The position numbers were made by a program, and so were the translations under genes. 64,000 nt of DNA from Trebonia sp963836195 (GTDB taxonomy: Bacteria; Actinomycetota; Actinomycetes; Streptosporangiales; Streptosporangiaceae). Positions 40,391 to 49,279 of the stretch are shown in pieces; the stretch's first letter is position 1; every line of letters starts with the position of its first letter. The stretch lies in NCBI GenBank assembly GCA_963836195.1, contig CAWIIX010000015.1, positions 124,001 to 188,000 on the forward strand. Reading direction: 5' to 3'. The notes beneath the pieces were generated by a model. It saw nothing but the letters and a program-made list of their open reading frames with translations. It searched no databases and was not told the origin of the DNA.

Positions 40391-40894
40391 CTAGGGCTGG
40401 TAGGAGCCGGGCTCCCAGGCCCGGGTGGCGACGCCGACCGCGTTCCACGCGTTGATCATCACGATGAGGCTGATCAGGGCCGCGACCTCCTGCTCGCTGT
40501 ACTCGGCGGCGACGGCGGCGTAGGCGTCGTCGGGGACGTGGGTGTCGGCCAGCATCGTCACCGTCTCGGCGAACGCCAGCGCCGCCCGCTCCCGGTCGGT
40601 GAAGAACGGCGTGTCCCGCCAGGCCGGCAGCGCGTAGATCCGCTGCTCGGTCTCGCCGATCGCGCGCGCGTCCTTGGTGTGCATGTCGATGCAGTAGGCG
40701 CAGCCGTTGAGCTGGGAGGCGCGGATCCTGACGAGCTCGCGGACCCGAGGGTCGATGCCCGCGAGGTCGAGCTCCTTGGTCGCCGCCCGGTCCATCTGGA
40801 TCATGGCGCGGAGAAACCCCGGCGCGCGGCTCCCGAACGGAAGTCGGCCGGTCCGCGGGGCGGAGTGTTGGCGGATATCGTCGGTCGTAGTCAC
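40391..40894 (-). CDS. Carboxymuconolactone decarboxylase / AhpD-like peroxidase-related protein
   Basis: The 167-residue protein has the AhpD active-site signature RIRASQLNGCAYCIDMHTKDARAIG, with the redox pair Cys65 and Cys68 and the nearby His72. This points to an alkylhydroperoxidase-D-like thiol redox protein. It is divergent from the MocR gene across a 48-base gap; such regulators often control a neighbour of this type. Confidence 0.9.
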   Translation of the reverse strand: MTTTDDIRQHSAPRTGRLPFGSRAPGFLRAMIQMDRAATKELDLAGIDPRVRELVRIRASQLNGCAYCIDMHTKDARAIGETEQRIYALPAWRDTPFFTDRERAALAFAETVTMLADTHVPDDAYAAVAAEYSEQEVAALISLIVMINAWNAVGVATRAWEPGSYQP

Positions 40895-40942
40895 GTAAGC
40901 GACGCTAACCGTTCAAAGCGGCCCGGAGTAAGGTCCAATTCT

Positions 40943-42307
40943 ATGTCGGAAACGTGGGCCAATGGTCTCGATCTTCACCTGGACGTGTCCGGAACCCGGG
41001 TGCGCTCGAGGCTGGAGGCCGCGCTCCGCGACTCGATCAGGTCCGGCCGCCTGGCCGAGGGCGCGCGGCTGCCGTCCTCCCGTACCCTCGCGGCCGACCT
41101 CGGCATCGCCCGCAACACCGTCGCCGAGGTCTACACCCAGCTGACCGCCGAAGGCTGGCTGACCGCCCGCGGCGGGTCGGGCACCACCGTCGCGCCGTTG
41201 CGCGGCCCGGCCCCGGACCCCGGTCCGGAGGCGGCCGAGGCGGCCGCCCATCCGCGCTACGACCTGTGGCCGGGGGAGCCCGACCTGTCCGCGTTCCCGC
41301 GGGGCGAGTGGCTGACGGCGGCGCGCAAGGCGATCGCCGACGCCCCCGACGCGGTCTTCGGCTACGGGGACTCGCGCGGCCTGCCCGCTCTGCGCGGCGC
41401 GCTGGCGGAGTACCTCGCCCGCACCCGCGGCGTGGTCACCACCCCCGGCGGGGAGAACATCGTGATCTGCTCCGGCTTCGCGCACGGCCTGGAGTTGACC
41501 TGCCGGGCGCTGCGCGCGGCCGGGGCCGGCACGGTGGCGGTGGAGGAGTACGGCCATCCGGGGCACCGCGACATCATCGCCCGGCAGGGGCTGAACACCC
41601 GGCTGCTCCCGCTCGACGCCGGCGGCGCCGACATCGACGCGGCCGGCGGCGCCGACGCGGTCGTGCTCACCCCCGCGCACCAGTTCCCGCTGGGCATGAC
41701 GCTGGCGCCGGACCGCCGCCGGTCGTTCGCGGAGTGGGGCGGGATCGTGATCGAGGACGACTACGACGGCGAGTTCCGCTACGACCGGCAGCCGGTTGGC
41801 GCCATGCAGGCGCTGGCGCCGGACCGGGTCGTCTACTGCGGGACGGCGAGCAAGAGCCTGGCCCCCGGCGTGCGCCTGGCCTGGCTCGTCGTCCCCCCGT
41901 CGCTGCTCGACGGGGTGCGGGCCTGCCTCACCGGCGGCCCGTCGGCGCTGGACCAGCTCACGCTGGCCGAATTCGTCACCTCGGGCGGGTACGACCGGCA
42001 GATCCGCCGCGCCCGGCTGGTCTACCGGCACCGCCGCGACCGGCTGATCTCGGCCCTCGACCCGCTCGGGCTCCGGGTCGGCGGCATCGCGGCCGGCCTG
42101 CACGTCCTCGTCGACCTTCCCGCGACGACGGCCGAGACGCAGGCCGTCACCCGGGGCGGTCAGCACGGGCTCGCCCTGAGCGGGCTCGGCTGGTACGACC
42201 TCGCCCACGACGCCGCCCGGGCAGGCCTGGTCATCGGCTACGCCCGGCCGCCCGAGCACGCCTACACGACCGCGATCGCCCGGCTGTGCGCGGTGCTGAC
42301 GCCGTAG
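40943..42307 (+). CDS. MocR/PdxR-family transcriptional regulator
   Basis: The 454-residue protein joins a GntR winged helix (RSRLEAALRDSIRSGRLAEGARLPSSRTLAADLGIARNTVAEVYTQL) to a fold-type I aminotransferase domain (FGYGDSRGLPALRGALAEYL, EDDYDGEFRY, and GTASKSLAPG with PLP-binding Lys304). MocR proteins sense PLP or amino-group ligands. ATG 40943 starts MSETWANGLDLHL. It probably regulates the divergent AhpD-like operon or vitamin B6 genes elsewhere. Confidence 0.92.
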   Translation: MSETWANGLDLHLDVSGTRVRSRLEAALRDSIRSGRLAEGARLPSSRTLAADLGIARNTVAEVYTQLTAEGWLTARGGSGTTVAPLRGPAPDPGPEAAEAAAHPRYDLWPGEPDLSAFPRGEWLTAARKAIADAPDAVFGYGDSRGLPALRGALAEYLARTRGVVTTPGGENIVICSGFAHGLELTCRALRAAGAGTVAVEEYGHPGHRDIIARQGLNTRLLPLDAGGADIDAAGGADAVVLTPAHQFPLGMTLAPDRRRSFAEWGGIVIEDDYDGEFRYDRQPVGAMQALAPDRVVYCGTASKSLAPGVRLAWLVVPPSLLDGVRACLTGGPSALDQLTLAEFVTSGGYDRQIRRARLVYRHRRDRLISALDPLGLRVGGIAAGLHVLVDLPATTAETQAVTRGGQHGLALSGLGWYDLAHDAARAGLVIGYARPPEHAYTTAIARLCAVLTP

Positions 42308-42316
42308 TATGCGGCC

Positions 42317-42823
42317 ATGGGCGTCAACCAGCGAGCGCAGATCCGGATGAGCGATGACGAGGTGACCGCGTTCCTGAACCAGTCCCGGACGGCCACCGTC
42401 GCCACGATCGGACCCGGCGGCTTCCCGCACCTGGTGGCGATGTGGTACGGCCTCAGCCCCGACGGACAGGTGGTGTTCGAGACCAAGGCCAAGTCGCAGA
42501 AGGTGGTCAACCTCCGCCGCGACCTCGCGATCAGCTGCTCGGTCGAGGCGGGGGAGACCTACGACCAACTCCGCGGCGTGGCCATCGAGGGCACGGCCGC
42601 GATCATCGACGACACTGCGGACGAGCGGTACTGGGCGGCGGCGGTGAGCATCTTCGAGCGGTACCAGGGGCCCTACACCGAGGACCTGCGGCCGTTCCTC
42701 GAGCAGATGATGAACAAGCGGGTCGTCGTCGCGATCGTTCCCGCCCGGGTCCGGTCCTGGGACCACCGCAAGCTGGGGCTGGACGCGATGCCGGTCGCCG
42801 GCTCGACCGCGCGCTACCGCTAG
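42317..42823 (+). CDS. Split-barrel flavin/F420-binding (PNPOx-like) protein
   Basis: The 168-residue protein has TATVATIGPGGFPHLVAMWYGLSPDGQVVFETKAKSQKVVNLRRD, the beta-barrel pattern of the PPOX/F420-dependent family, and ends RVVVAIVPARVRSWDHRKLG. These proteins reduce quinones, enones or other substrates with FMN or F420. It lies 9 bases after the MocR gene. Its 3' end carries the first of two copies of CTACCGCTAGGAC, the other marking the end of the convergent hydrolase gene. Confidence 0.85.
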   Translation: MGVNQRAQIRMSDDEVTAFLNQSRTATVATIGPGGFPHLVAMWYGLSPDGQVVFETKAKSQKVVNLRRDLAISCSVEAGETYDQLRGVAIEGTAAIIDDTADERYWAAAVSIFERYQGPYTEDLRPFLEQMMNKRVVVAIVPARVRSWDHRKLGLDAMPVAGSTARYR

Positions 42824-42838
42824 GACCGCCCACTACCG

Positions 42839-43681
42839 CTAGGACAGGGCAGCGAGCCAGCCCAGCGCCTCGGGCGCGCTGTCGAGCACGGTGATGTGGC
42901 CCGCGTCGGGGACGACGCGCGATTCGGCCTGCCGGCAGCGAGCCGCGAGCCACGCGCCGTGCGCGGACGGCACCATCTTGTCCTTCGCCCCGTGCATGAT
43001 GAGGACCGGAACCTCGATCGCGTCCGGCCGGAACCCCCACGGCCGGACCGCGGCCAGGGTGTCCTCGAGGTAGCCCTCGTTCCCCTGCTCCATGGCCTGG
43101 CCGGCCACCCCCGCCAGCCACGACCAGCCGCCGCCGAGCGCGGCCAGGTCGTCGGCGGTGAAGAAGGCGGTCATCGGCTCGGGCTCGGCCTGCGCCCAGT
43201 GCGCCTCGAGCGCGGCGCGCCCGCCCGCCGCGGCCCGGTTCTCGGCCGCGATCCCCGGCGACCAGCCCGCGAACCAGTCCAGCCCGTCGGCGTCGAACGG
43301 CGCCGGCGCGGACACGCTCACCGCCGCGATGACGCGCTCGGGCAGCAGCGCGGCGCAGGCCAGCGCGTGCGGGCCGCCGCCGGAATGGCCGAGCACGGCG
43401 AACCGGCCGATGCCGAGCGCGTCCGCGACCGCGGCCACGTCGGCGGCGGCGGAGCCGACGGCCCGGCCGTCGTCCGGATCCGAGCCGCCGTAACCGGGCC
43501 GGTCGTAGGAGACCCAGCCCAGGCCGTTCGCCTCCGCCGCCGCGAACAGCGGCACGGGCGGCGAACCGACGTTGGGCGAGCCGTGCAGCCAGAACACCGC
43601 GCGGGTGTCGCGGGCATCGCGGGTGTCGTAGGCGTGCAGGGTGCGGCCGTCGGCTAGGCGGATGTCAGCCTCGGTGACCAT
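42839..43681 (-). CDS. Alpha/beta hydrolase
   Basis: The 280-residue protein has WLHGSPNVGSPPVPLF (oxyanion loop, residues 32-46), GWVSYDRPGYGGSD, FAVLGHSGGGPHALACAAL with nucleophile Ser100, VLIMHGAKDKMVPSAHG with the acid residue and DAGHITVLDS with the catalytic His. It is a soluble epoxide-hydrolase-like or haloalkane-like hydrolase; the substrate is unknown. The direct repeat CTACCGCTAGGAC (42814-42826 and 42833-42845) spans both convergent stop codons. Confidence 0.88.
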   Translation of the reverse strand: MVTEADIRLADGRTLHAYDTRDARDTRAVFWLHGSPNVGSPPVPLFAAAEANGLGWVSYDRPGYGGSDPDDGRAVGSAAADVAAVADALGIGRFAVLGHSGGGPHALACAALLPERVIAAVSVSAPAPFDADGLDWFAGWSPGIAAENRAAAGGRAALEAHWAQAEPEPMTAFFTADDLAALGGGWSWLAGVAGQAMEQGNEGYLEDTLAAVRPWGFRPDAIEVPVLIMHGAKDKMVPSAHGAWLAARCRQAESRVVPDAGHITVLDSAPEALGWLAALS

Positions 43682-43797
43682 GCCCGCGAGTCTACGGCCG
43701 TCGCGGCCGACTTCTTAGCAAAGCATTACGTGCTCGCGAGACGCCGAACCGTTCCTGGCCCCGACCCGTATCAAGGAACGTAAAGGGAGGGAGCGCT

Positions 43798-45433
43798 ATG
43801 AGTTATCCGGACAGCCGTTATTCAGGCGGTCGGCCGGGGACGTGGCCTGAGCATCCTTCTGGCCCGCTGCCCTCGGTGCCGCCCGCCTGGCCGCCCGCGC
43901 CGCCCGGATCTGTCCAGCCCGGCCGGCGATCGCCTCGCCTGTCCGGGCCGATCCGCACCGGGTCGGCTCCGACCGGGCCGTTTCCCGCCGCGCCGCCGCC
44001 CCCCGCGCCGCCCCCACCCGGGCCGCATCCGTCCGGCCCGATGCCGACGCAGTGGGCCGCCCCCCGGCCGCCGGCCGCGTCGTCGGCCCGGCCGCTCCGG
44101 CCCGGCCGGGGGATCGCCCGGATGGTGCTGCCGGTGCTGGTGCTGTCCCTCATCACCCTCGGCGCGGCGGTCGTCATCGCCCTGTGGTGGCGTAGCACCC
44201 CCCGGCCGACCACCACCGGCGCCCTGCATCACCTCGGCCGGCGACGTGCTCGGCCTGCTCGCCGGGTACGGGTTCGTTGTCCTGGTCGCGCTGATGGCCC
44301 GGCTGCCGCCGCTGGAGAAGGGCATCGGCACCGACCGGCTCGCCCGCTGGCACGCGATGGGCGGCCGCTACGTCATCACCCTGGTCTCCTTCCATGTCCC
44401 GCTCATCGTCTGGGGCTACGCGGTCTCCGCCCACGTGAAGGTGACGAGCGAAACCGGCACGCTGCTGACGACGTACCCGGACGTGCTGATGGCGACCGTC
44501 GCCTGGTTCGTGCTGCTCGGCGTGGCCGCCTTCTCGGCCCGGGCCGCGCGCCGCCGCCTCAAGTACGAGACCTGGTATTACGCCCACCTGTACACCTACC
44601 TGGCGATCGCGCTGGCGTTCAGCCACCAGTTCGCCGACGGCCCCGCGTTCCGCTCCGACCACACCGCCCGGGAGGCCTGGTCGGCCCTGTACGCGACGGT
44701 CGCCGCGCTGATCATCTGGTACCGGGTGATCACCCCGCTGCTCAAGTCCGCCCGGCACCAGTTCACCGTGCAGTCGGTCCGACCGGAGGCGCCCGGCATC
44801 GTGTCGGTCTTCATCACCGGCCGCAATCTCGACCGGCTGCGGGCGGAGCCGGGGCAGTTCTTCCGGTGGCGGTTCCTCACCCGCGAGCTGTGGTGGCAGT
44901 CGCACCCCTACTCGCTGTCGGCGATGCCGTCGCCCGACCAGATGCGGATCACCGTCAAGGACAACGGCGACCACAGCGGCTCGCTGGCCGACCTGGCGCC
45001 GGGCACCCGGGTCTTCGCCGAGGGGCCGTACGGGGCGTTCACGCCGGCGCTGACCGGCCGACGGGTGCTGTTCATCGCCGGCGGGGTCGGCATCACCCCG
45101 ATCCGGGCGATGTTCGCCGCGCTGCCGAGGCGGATGTCGGGCGGCATCATCCTCCTCTACCGCGCCAGCCACCCCCGCGACGTCGTCTTCAGCCGCGAGC
45201 TGAACGCGATCGCGACCGATCGGCAGGCCGCCCTGCGCTACCTGATCGGCTCGCGCGAGGAGCTCGGCTACGACCCCCTCGGCACCGAGAACCTGCAGCA
45301 GGCCATCCCCGGCCTGCACCGGTACGAGGCGTACGTGTGCGGGCCGCCCGGCATGACCCAGACGGCAGTGGCCGCGCTGCGGGCGGCGGGGATACCGTCG
45401 CGCCGCATCCACCACGAGTCGTTCGATTTCTGA
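43798..45433 (+). pseudogene. Ferric-reductase-like transmembrane flavoprotein, one frameshift
   Basis: An N-terminal Pro-rich cytosolic segment of about 100 residues (many PPP and GP repeats) precedes a first helix (ARMVLPVLVLSLITLGAAVVIALWW). At about 44226 the frame breaks. The +1 frame supplies ITSAGDVLGLLAGYGFVVLVALM, then the haem-binding helices with HAMGGRYVITLVSFHVP and YYAHLYTYLAIALAFSHQF, an FAD site QSHPYSLSAMPS and an NAD site LFIAGGVGITPIRAMF, ending YVCGPPGM and ESFDF. Removing one C from CTGCATCACC restores the frame. The protein would pass electrons across the membrane to the FMN-binding partner. GGGAGGGAG precedes ATG 43798. Confidence 0.8.
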
Positions 45434-45500
45434 CCCCGCCAGATCCCACCCCGACCCCGCCCGATCCCGCCCCGACCCCGCCCGACCCGACCGGCCCCGC
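45434..45500 (+). repeat. C-rich tandem repeat between the ferric-reductase and FMN-binding genes
   Basis: The segment repeats CCGATCCCGCCCCGACC-like units of about 20-21 bases, of the form CCGACCCCGCCCGA. It is nearly G-free apart from single G positions, so the RNA has no strong hairpin. It separates two functionally linked genes, and GGAGGT follows at 45505-45510. Confidence 0.6.
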
Positions 45501-45513
45501 CCCTGGAGGTCTC

Positions 45514-46032
45514 ATGCGCCGCGCCATCCTGACCCTCGGCAGCACCGCCGCCGGGCTCGCCGCGCTGCTTTCGTTCAAGACCCACACGTCGGCGGCGGAC
45601 GTCGCCGACCCGGCCGCCTCCCCGGCCGCGACGTTCGCTACCGGCGCGCCCACCGCGCCGGTCACGCCGACGACGAAGCCGAAGGCGCGGGCGACCTCGA
45701 CCGCCTCGGCGAAGGCGAAGGCGACCATGAGGGCCGGCTCCGGCGGGATGACCGCGACCCGCACCATCACCGGCGCGGTCGAGACCACCATGTACGGCCC
45801 GATGCAGGTCAAGGTCACCCTCGAGGGGCAGAAGATCACCAACGTGGCCGTCGTCCAGGAGACCAACGACGGCCAGGAGAGCCAGTCGATCGACGCGTTC
45901 TCCATCCCCAAGCTGACCGCGGAGACCCTCGCCGCGCAGAGCGCCCGGATCGATACGGTGAGCGGCGCGACCACCACCAGCACGGGCTACATCGGCTCCC
46001 TGCAGAGCGCCCTCGACCAGGCCAACGCCTGA
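45514..46032 (+). CDS. FMN-binding domain protein, membrane or exported
   Basis: The 172-residue protein has an N-terminal hydrophobic segment (RRAILTLGSTAAGLAALLSF), a Thr/Ala/Lys-rich linker, and an FMN-binding domain with VETTMYGPMQVKVTLEGQKITNVAVVQ and DTVSGATTTSTGYIGSLQSAL, in which a Thr of SGATTT (150-155) is the covalent FMN attachment residue in relatives. It is probably anchored outside the cell by its first segment and reduced by the preceding ferric-reductase-like protein. ATG 45514 has GGAGGT upstream. Confidence 0.88.
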   Translation: MRRAILTLGSTAAGLAALLSFKTHTSAADVADPAASPAATFATGAPTAPVTPTTKPKARATSTASAKAKATMRAGSGGMTATRTITGAVETTMYGPMQVKVTLEGQKITNVAVVQETNDGQESQSIDAFSIPKLTAETLAAQSARIDTVSGATTTSTGYIGSLQSALDQANA

Positions 46033-46036
46033 CACC

Positions 46037-46072
46037 GATCAAATCAAGATCTTCATCTCGAACGGACCCTGC
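46037..46072 (-). repeat. Dispersed intergenic repeat R1, copy B
   Basis: On the minus strand it reads GCAGGGTCCGTTCGAGAT then GAAGATCTTGATTTGATC. It is the most complete copy, with the palindrome AAGATCTT. It fills the gap between the FMN-binding gene and the hydantoinase gene, antisense to both. Confidence 0.65.
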
Positions 46073-46143
46073 ATGGCTGCGGTCAGCCCGCTTTCCCCGA
46101 CGGCCGCGTGGAGAGCGTGACCCGGTCATGCCAGGATGCTGGG

Positions 46144-47584
46144 ATGGCTGAAGAGCGCTTTGATCTCGTGGTCCGCAACGGGTCCGTCGTCACCCCCGGC
46201 CGCCAGGAAGTCGCCGACATCGGCGTCAGGGACGGCCGCATCGCGCAGCTCGGCGGCGCGATGACGGGGGAGGAGGAACTCGACGCCCGCGGGCTGCTCG
46301 TCATCCCCGGCGGCATCGACGCGCACGTTCACCTGATCACCCCGGCGCTGGTGAAGGCGTTCCCTGACGAGCCGATCTGGGTGGACGACTTCTGGAGCGG
46401 GTCGCTCGCCGCCTTCGCGGGCGGCATCACCACCATCGCCAACATGACGTTCGCGCTCGAGGGCCAGACGATGACGGAGGCGGTCGCGCGGGAGATGGCC
46501 GAGGCGGCCGCCGAGGCGGCGGTGGACTGGTTCCTGCACCCGGTGCTGGCGGGACTGGGAGAGGGCACCGCCGCCGAGATCGCGGCGCTGGCCGCCGACG
46601 GGCACACCAGCCTGAAGGTGTTCCTGTCCAACCCGGACTTCGCGGCCGGGACGCCGGGCCTGGCCGACGCGATCGCGGCGGCCGGGCGGGCCGGCGCGCT
46701 GACGCTGGTGCACTGCGAGGACGCCGGGATGCTCGCGCACGCGGGCCACGCGCTGATCGAATCGGGACGCGGGGCGGTGCGGAACTTCCCCGAGGCGCGC
46801 CCGGTCAGCGCCGAGGTCGAGGCGGTGGAGCAGGCGATCGCCCTGTGCCGCCTGACCGGCGCGCCGATCTACATCGTCCACCTGTCCTCGGCCGCCGCCC
46901 TCGGCCGCTGCCGGGAGGCCCGCGCGGCCGGGCTGCCGGTCTACGTCGAGACCAGGCCGCTGTACCTGCACCTGACCCGGGAACGTTTCGCCGAGCCGGA
47001 CGCGGCTAAGTACGTCGGCGCGCCGCCCCTGCGGGACCAGTCGGACCGGGACGCGCTGTGGCGCGGTCTGGCCGACGGCGACATCGACACCGTCTGCAGC
47101 GACCACGCGCCGTGGACGCTGGCCGACAAGCTCGACCCCGAGCTCAACGCGGTCAACGCCCGGCAGGGCGTCGCCGACCTGGAGACGCTGATGCCGATGC
47201 TGTTCTCCGAGGGCGTCGATCACCGGGCGGATCACGCTCGACCGGTTCGTGGAGCTGACCTCGACCAACGCCGCCCGCCGGTTCGGCCTGTACCCGCGCA
47301 AGGGCGCGATCGCGGTCGGATCAGACGCCGACCTCGCGCTGTGGGACCCCGATGAGCGGCGGACCATCGACGGAGCGCAGATGCAGTCCCGGGCCGACTA
47401 CTCGCCCTACGACGGCTGGACGGTGCGGGGCTGGCCCCGGCACGTGATCCGCCGCGGCCAGACCGTGCTCTCCGACGGCGTCTCGCTGGCCCAGCCCGGG
47501 CAGGGCCAGTGGCTCCGCCGGAACGCCGATGCCCCATCATGCCGTCCGGATAAGGGTTTCCGTCCTCGGTCGGGTCGGTCGTAG
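46144..47584 (+). pseudogene. Dihydropyrimidinase/hydantoinase-type cyclic amidohydrolase, one frameshift
   Basis: From ATG 46144 the frame gives IPGGIDAHVHL (metal ligands His61, His63), SLKVFLSNP with the carbamylated Lys, VHCEDAGM, YIVHLSSAAALGRC and CSDHAPW, matching the amidohydrolase family that opens hydantoins and dihydropyrimidines. Near 47217-47221 (GGCGTCGATCACC) the frame breaks. The +1 frame continues ITGRITLDRFVELTSTNAARRFGLYPRKGAIAVGSDADLALWDP to a stop at 47584. Removing one G restores it. The last 25 residues, after GQWLRRN, are probably non-coding. It could also be an allantoinase-like enzyme. Confidence 0.8.
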
Positions 47585-47595
47585 AATCCTCGCCC

Positions 47596-48218
47596 ATGGC
47601 GTCACTTGCTGTCCCTCCGCTGTCCGGCACGCTGGTGCGGGTCGAGCCGTTGTCGGCCGCCCACGTGCCCGACCTGACCGAGGCGGCGGAGGAGAACCGC
47701 GGCTCCTACCGGTTCACCTGGGTTCCGCGCGCCGCCGAGGTGGCCGGCTACGTGCGCGAGCAGCAGGAACGCGTCGGCCTGACGCCGTTCGCGCAGATCA
47801 GGCTGGCCGACGGGAAGGCCGTCGGCTGCACCGCGTACTGGGACCAGCGGACCTGGGCCGATTCCGACCGGCTGCGGGCGATCGAGATCGGCTTTACCTG
47901 GCTGGCCGCGTCCGCGCAGGGCACCGGCATCAACGCCGAGGCGAAGCTGCTGCTGTTCACCTACGCGTTCGAGACGCTCGGGGTGGTCCGGGTCGACCTC
48001 AAGACCGATGCGCGCAACGAGCGCTCCCGGGCGGCGATCGCCGCGACCGGCGCGCAGTTCGAGGGCGTGCTCCGCAGCTGGTCGCCCTCGTGGGTCCCGG
48101 GGAGGAAGGCAAGCTCAGGGACTCGGCCCTGTTCTCGGTGATCGAAGCCGAGTGGCCGACGGTGAAGTCCGCGCTCGCGGCCCGCGTCGCCCGGGCGGCC
48201 GAGCTCAGGTCAGTGTGA
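47596..48218 (+). pseudogene. GNAT acetyltransferase (RimJ/RimL-like), one frameshift
   Basis: The frame encodes GTLVRVEPLSAAHVPDLTEAAEENRGSYRFTW, AQGTGINAEAKLLLFTYAFETLGVVRVDLKTDARNERSRAAIAATGAQFEGVLR, the acetyl-CoA site and C-terminal half of RimJ/RimL-like N-acetyltransferases. At about 48098-48103 (CCGGGGAGGAA) one G seems lost; the other frame continues EEGKLRDSALFSVIEAEWPTVKSAL. This is the only clear -1 case in the window. The unshifted frame stops at 48141. Confidence 0.75.
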
Positions 48219-48543
48219 CCTGGCGGCCGGGCCGGCTCATCGTGCCCGGCGGGCAGTACCAGGTCATGATGTCCACCGTCAGCCGCCCGGCCCGCACCGC
48301 CGGGTCGCTCTCGGCCAGCTCCCTGGACCGCTCGATCGACCCGGTCCGGAAGAACCCGAGCCCGCGCAGCGCCGGGTCGCCCGGCTCCTGCACCGGCCCG
48401 TTGGTCGCCACCTCCCCGGACGCGCGCAAGCTCGCATAAAACGCGAGATGCTCGCGCTGGATGCGGTCGATCTCCTCGTCCGGGTAGTCCGGTGCGCTGT
48501 CCGGCCGCCGCAGCAGCACCAGCTCGAATGCCTCAAGATCCAT
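48205..48543 (-). CDS. YCII-related protein
   Basis: The 112-residue protein shows ELVLLRRPDSAPDYPDEEIDRIQREHLAFYASLRASGEVATNGPV and ERSRELAESDPAVRAGRLTVDIMTWYCPPG, the YciI dimeric alpha/beta barrel with His and Asp positions expected in the central pocket. Function in the family is unsettled. It converges on the GNAT gene with a 14-base overlap. Confidence 0.8.
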   Translation of the reverse strand: MDLEAFELVLLRRPDSAPDYPDEEIDRIQREHLAFYASLRASGEVATNGPVQEPGDPALRGLGFFRTGSIERSRELAESDPAVRAGRLTVDIMTWYCPPGTMSRPGRQVTLT

Positions 48544-48611
48544 GCCTCATTATGCGGCTGGCCCCCCCGTTGTCCGGTACGAGAACCGGAAGGCCGGCCG
48601 CACGGTAACCC

Positions 48612-49205
48612 TTATCGCGGGGGAGTCCGTGGAGGCTGGCTGTCAGTGTCTACTCCGGTGGTGATCCACGGCCGCGCCACCCGGGCGATGTCGGCCTCTG
48701 CGGCAGTGGCGAACGCGTCGAGCTTCAGGAAGTGCCGGGCGATGGTGAGCCCGAGGATGCTGCTGACGATGAGCGCGGCCCGCAGGTCGGCGTCCTCGCC
48801 GCCCATGGCGCGGCTCAGGTTGGCGACCCGCTCGTTCAGGAACGCGCTCATCGACTCGGCCGCCTCGGGGGCGGTGAGCATGGACCGGACGAGGGCCTTG
48901 GTCTCCGGGGGGAGGGCCGCGAGCCGGACGTCGAGCACGTCGTGCAGATGGGCCTCGACCTCGCCCGGGCTCGCGTCATCGAGCTGGATGGCGACCGCGA
49001 AGAGGGCGGCCTTCGAGCCGTAGTGCTGCATGACCAGGGACGGGTCGACGTTCGCGCGCTGCGCGATGCGGCGGATGGTGGCGGCCTCGAGGCCGCGCTC
49101 GCCGAACTCCGCTCGGGCCGCGTCGAGGATGCGCTGGGCGGTCGCCGCCCGCTTCGCGGCCCTGCTCTCGGGTCTGCCTTCCGACTTGCCCTCCGGCTCG
49201 TTCAC
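48612..49205 (-). CDS. TetR-family transcriptional regulator
   Basis: The 197-residue protein has a TetR N-terminal domain: AQRILDAARAEFGERGLEAATIRRIAQRANVDPSLVMQHYGSKAALFAVAI. The C-terminal ligand domain is helical and has no diagnostic motif. It is divergent from an amidohydrolase gene, and an inverted repeat lies between them, so it very probably represses that gene. Confidence 0.9.
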   Translation of the reverse strand: MNEPEGKSEGRPESRAAKRAATAQRILDAARAEFGERGLEAATIRRIAQRANVDPSLVMQHYGSKAALFAVAIQLDDASPGEVEAHLHDVLDVRLAALPPETKALVRSMLTAPEAAESMSAFLNERVANLSRAMGGEDADLRAALIVSSILGLTIARHFLKLDAFATAAEADIARVARPWITTGVDTDSQPPRTPPR

Positions 49206-49221
49206 GGCTCCACTCTACCGT

Positions 49222-49253
49222 TGTTGAGCGAATCGTGTACGGTTGGCTCAACA
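49222..49253. promoter_or_regulatory. Inverted repeat TGTTGAGC-N16-GCTCAACA, likely TetR operator
   Basis: Arms 49222-49229 and 49246-49253 are exact reverse complements. The site lies 17 bases from the tetR start and 27 bases before the amidohydrolase start. Confidence 0.7.
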
Positions 49254-49279
49254 GATGATGAGTGAGATCGGGGAGCATC

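Noticed and set aside
43798..46032. A 744-residue protein joining the Pro-rich N-terminus directly to the FMN-binding domain
   Set aside because: The middle is Arg/Pro-rich shadow of the ferric reductase frame. The FMN-binding gene has its own ATG and GGAGGT.
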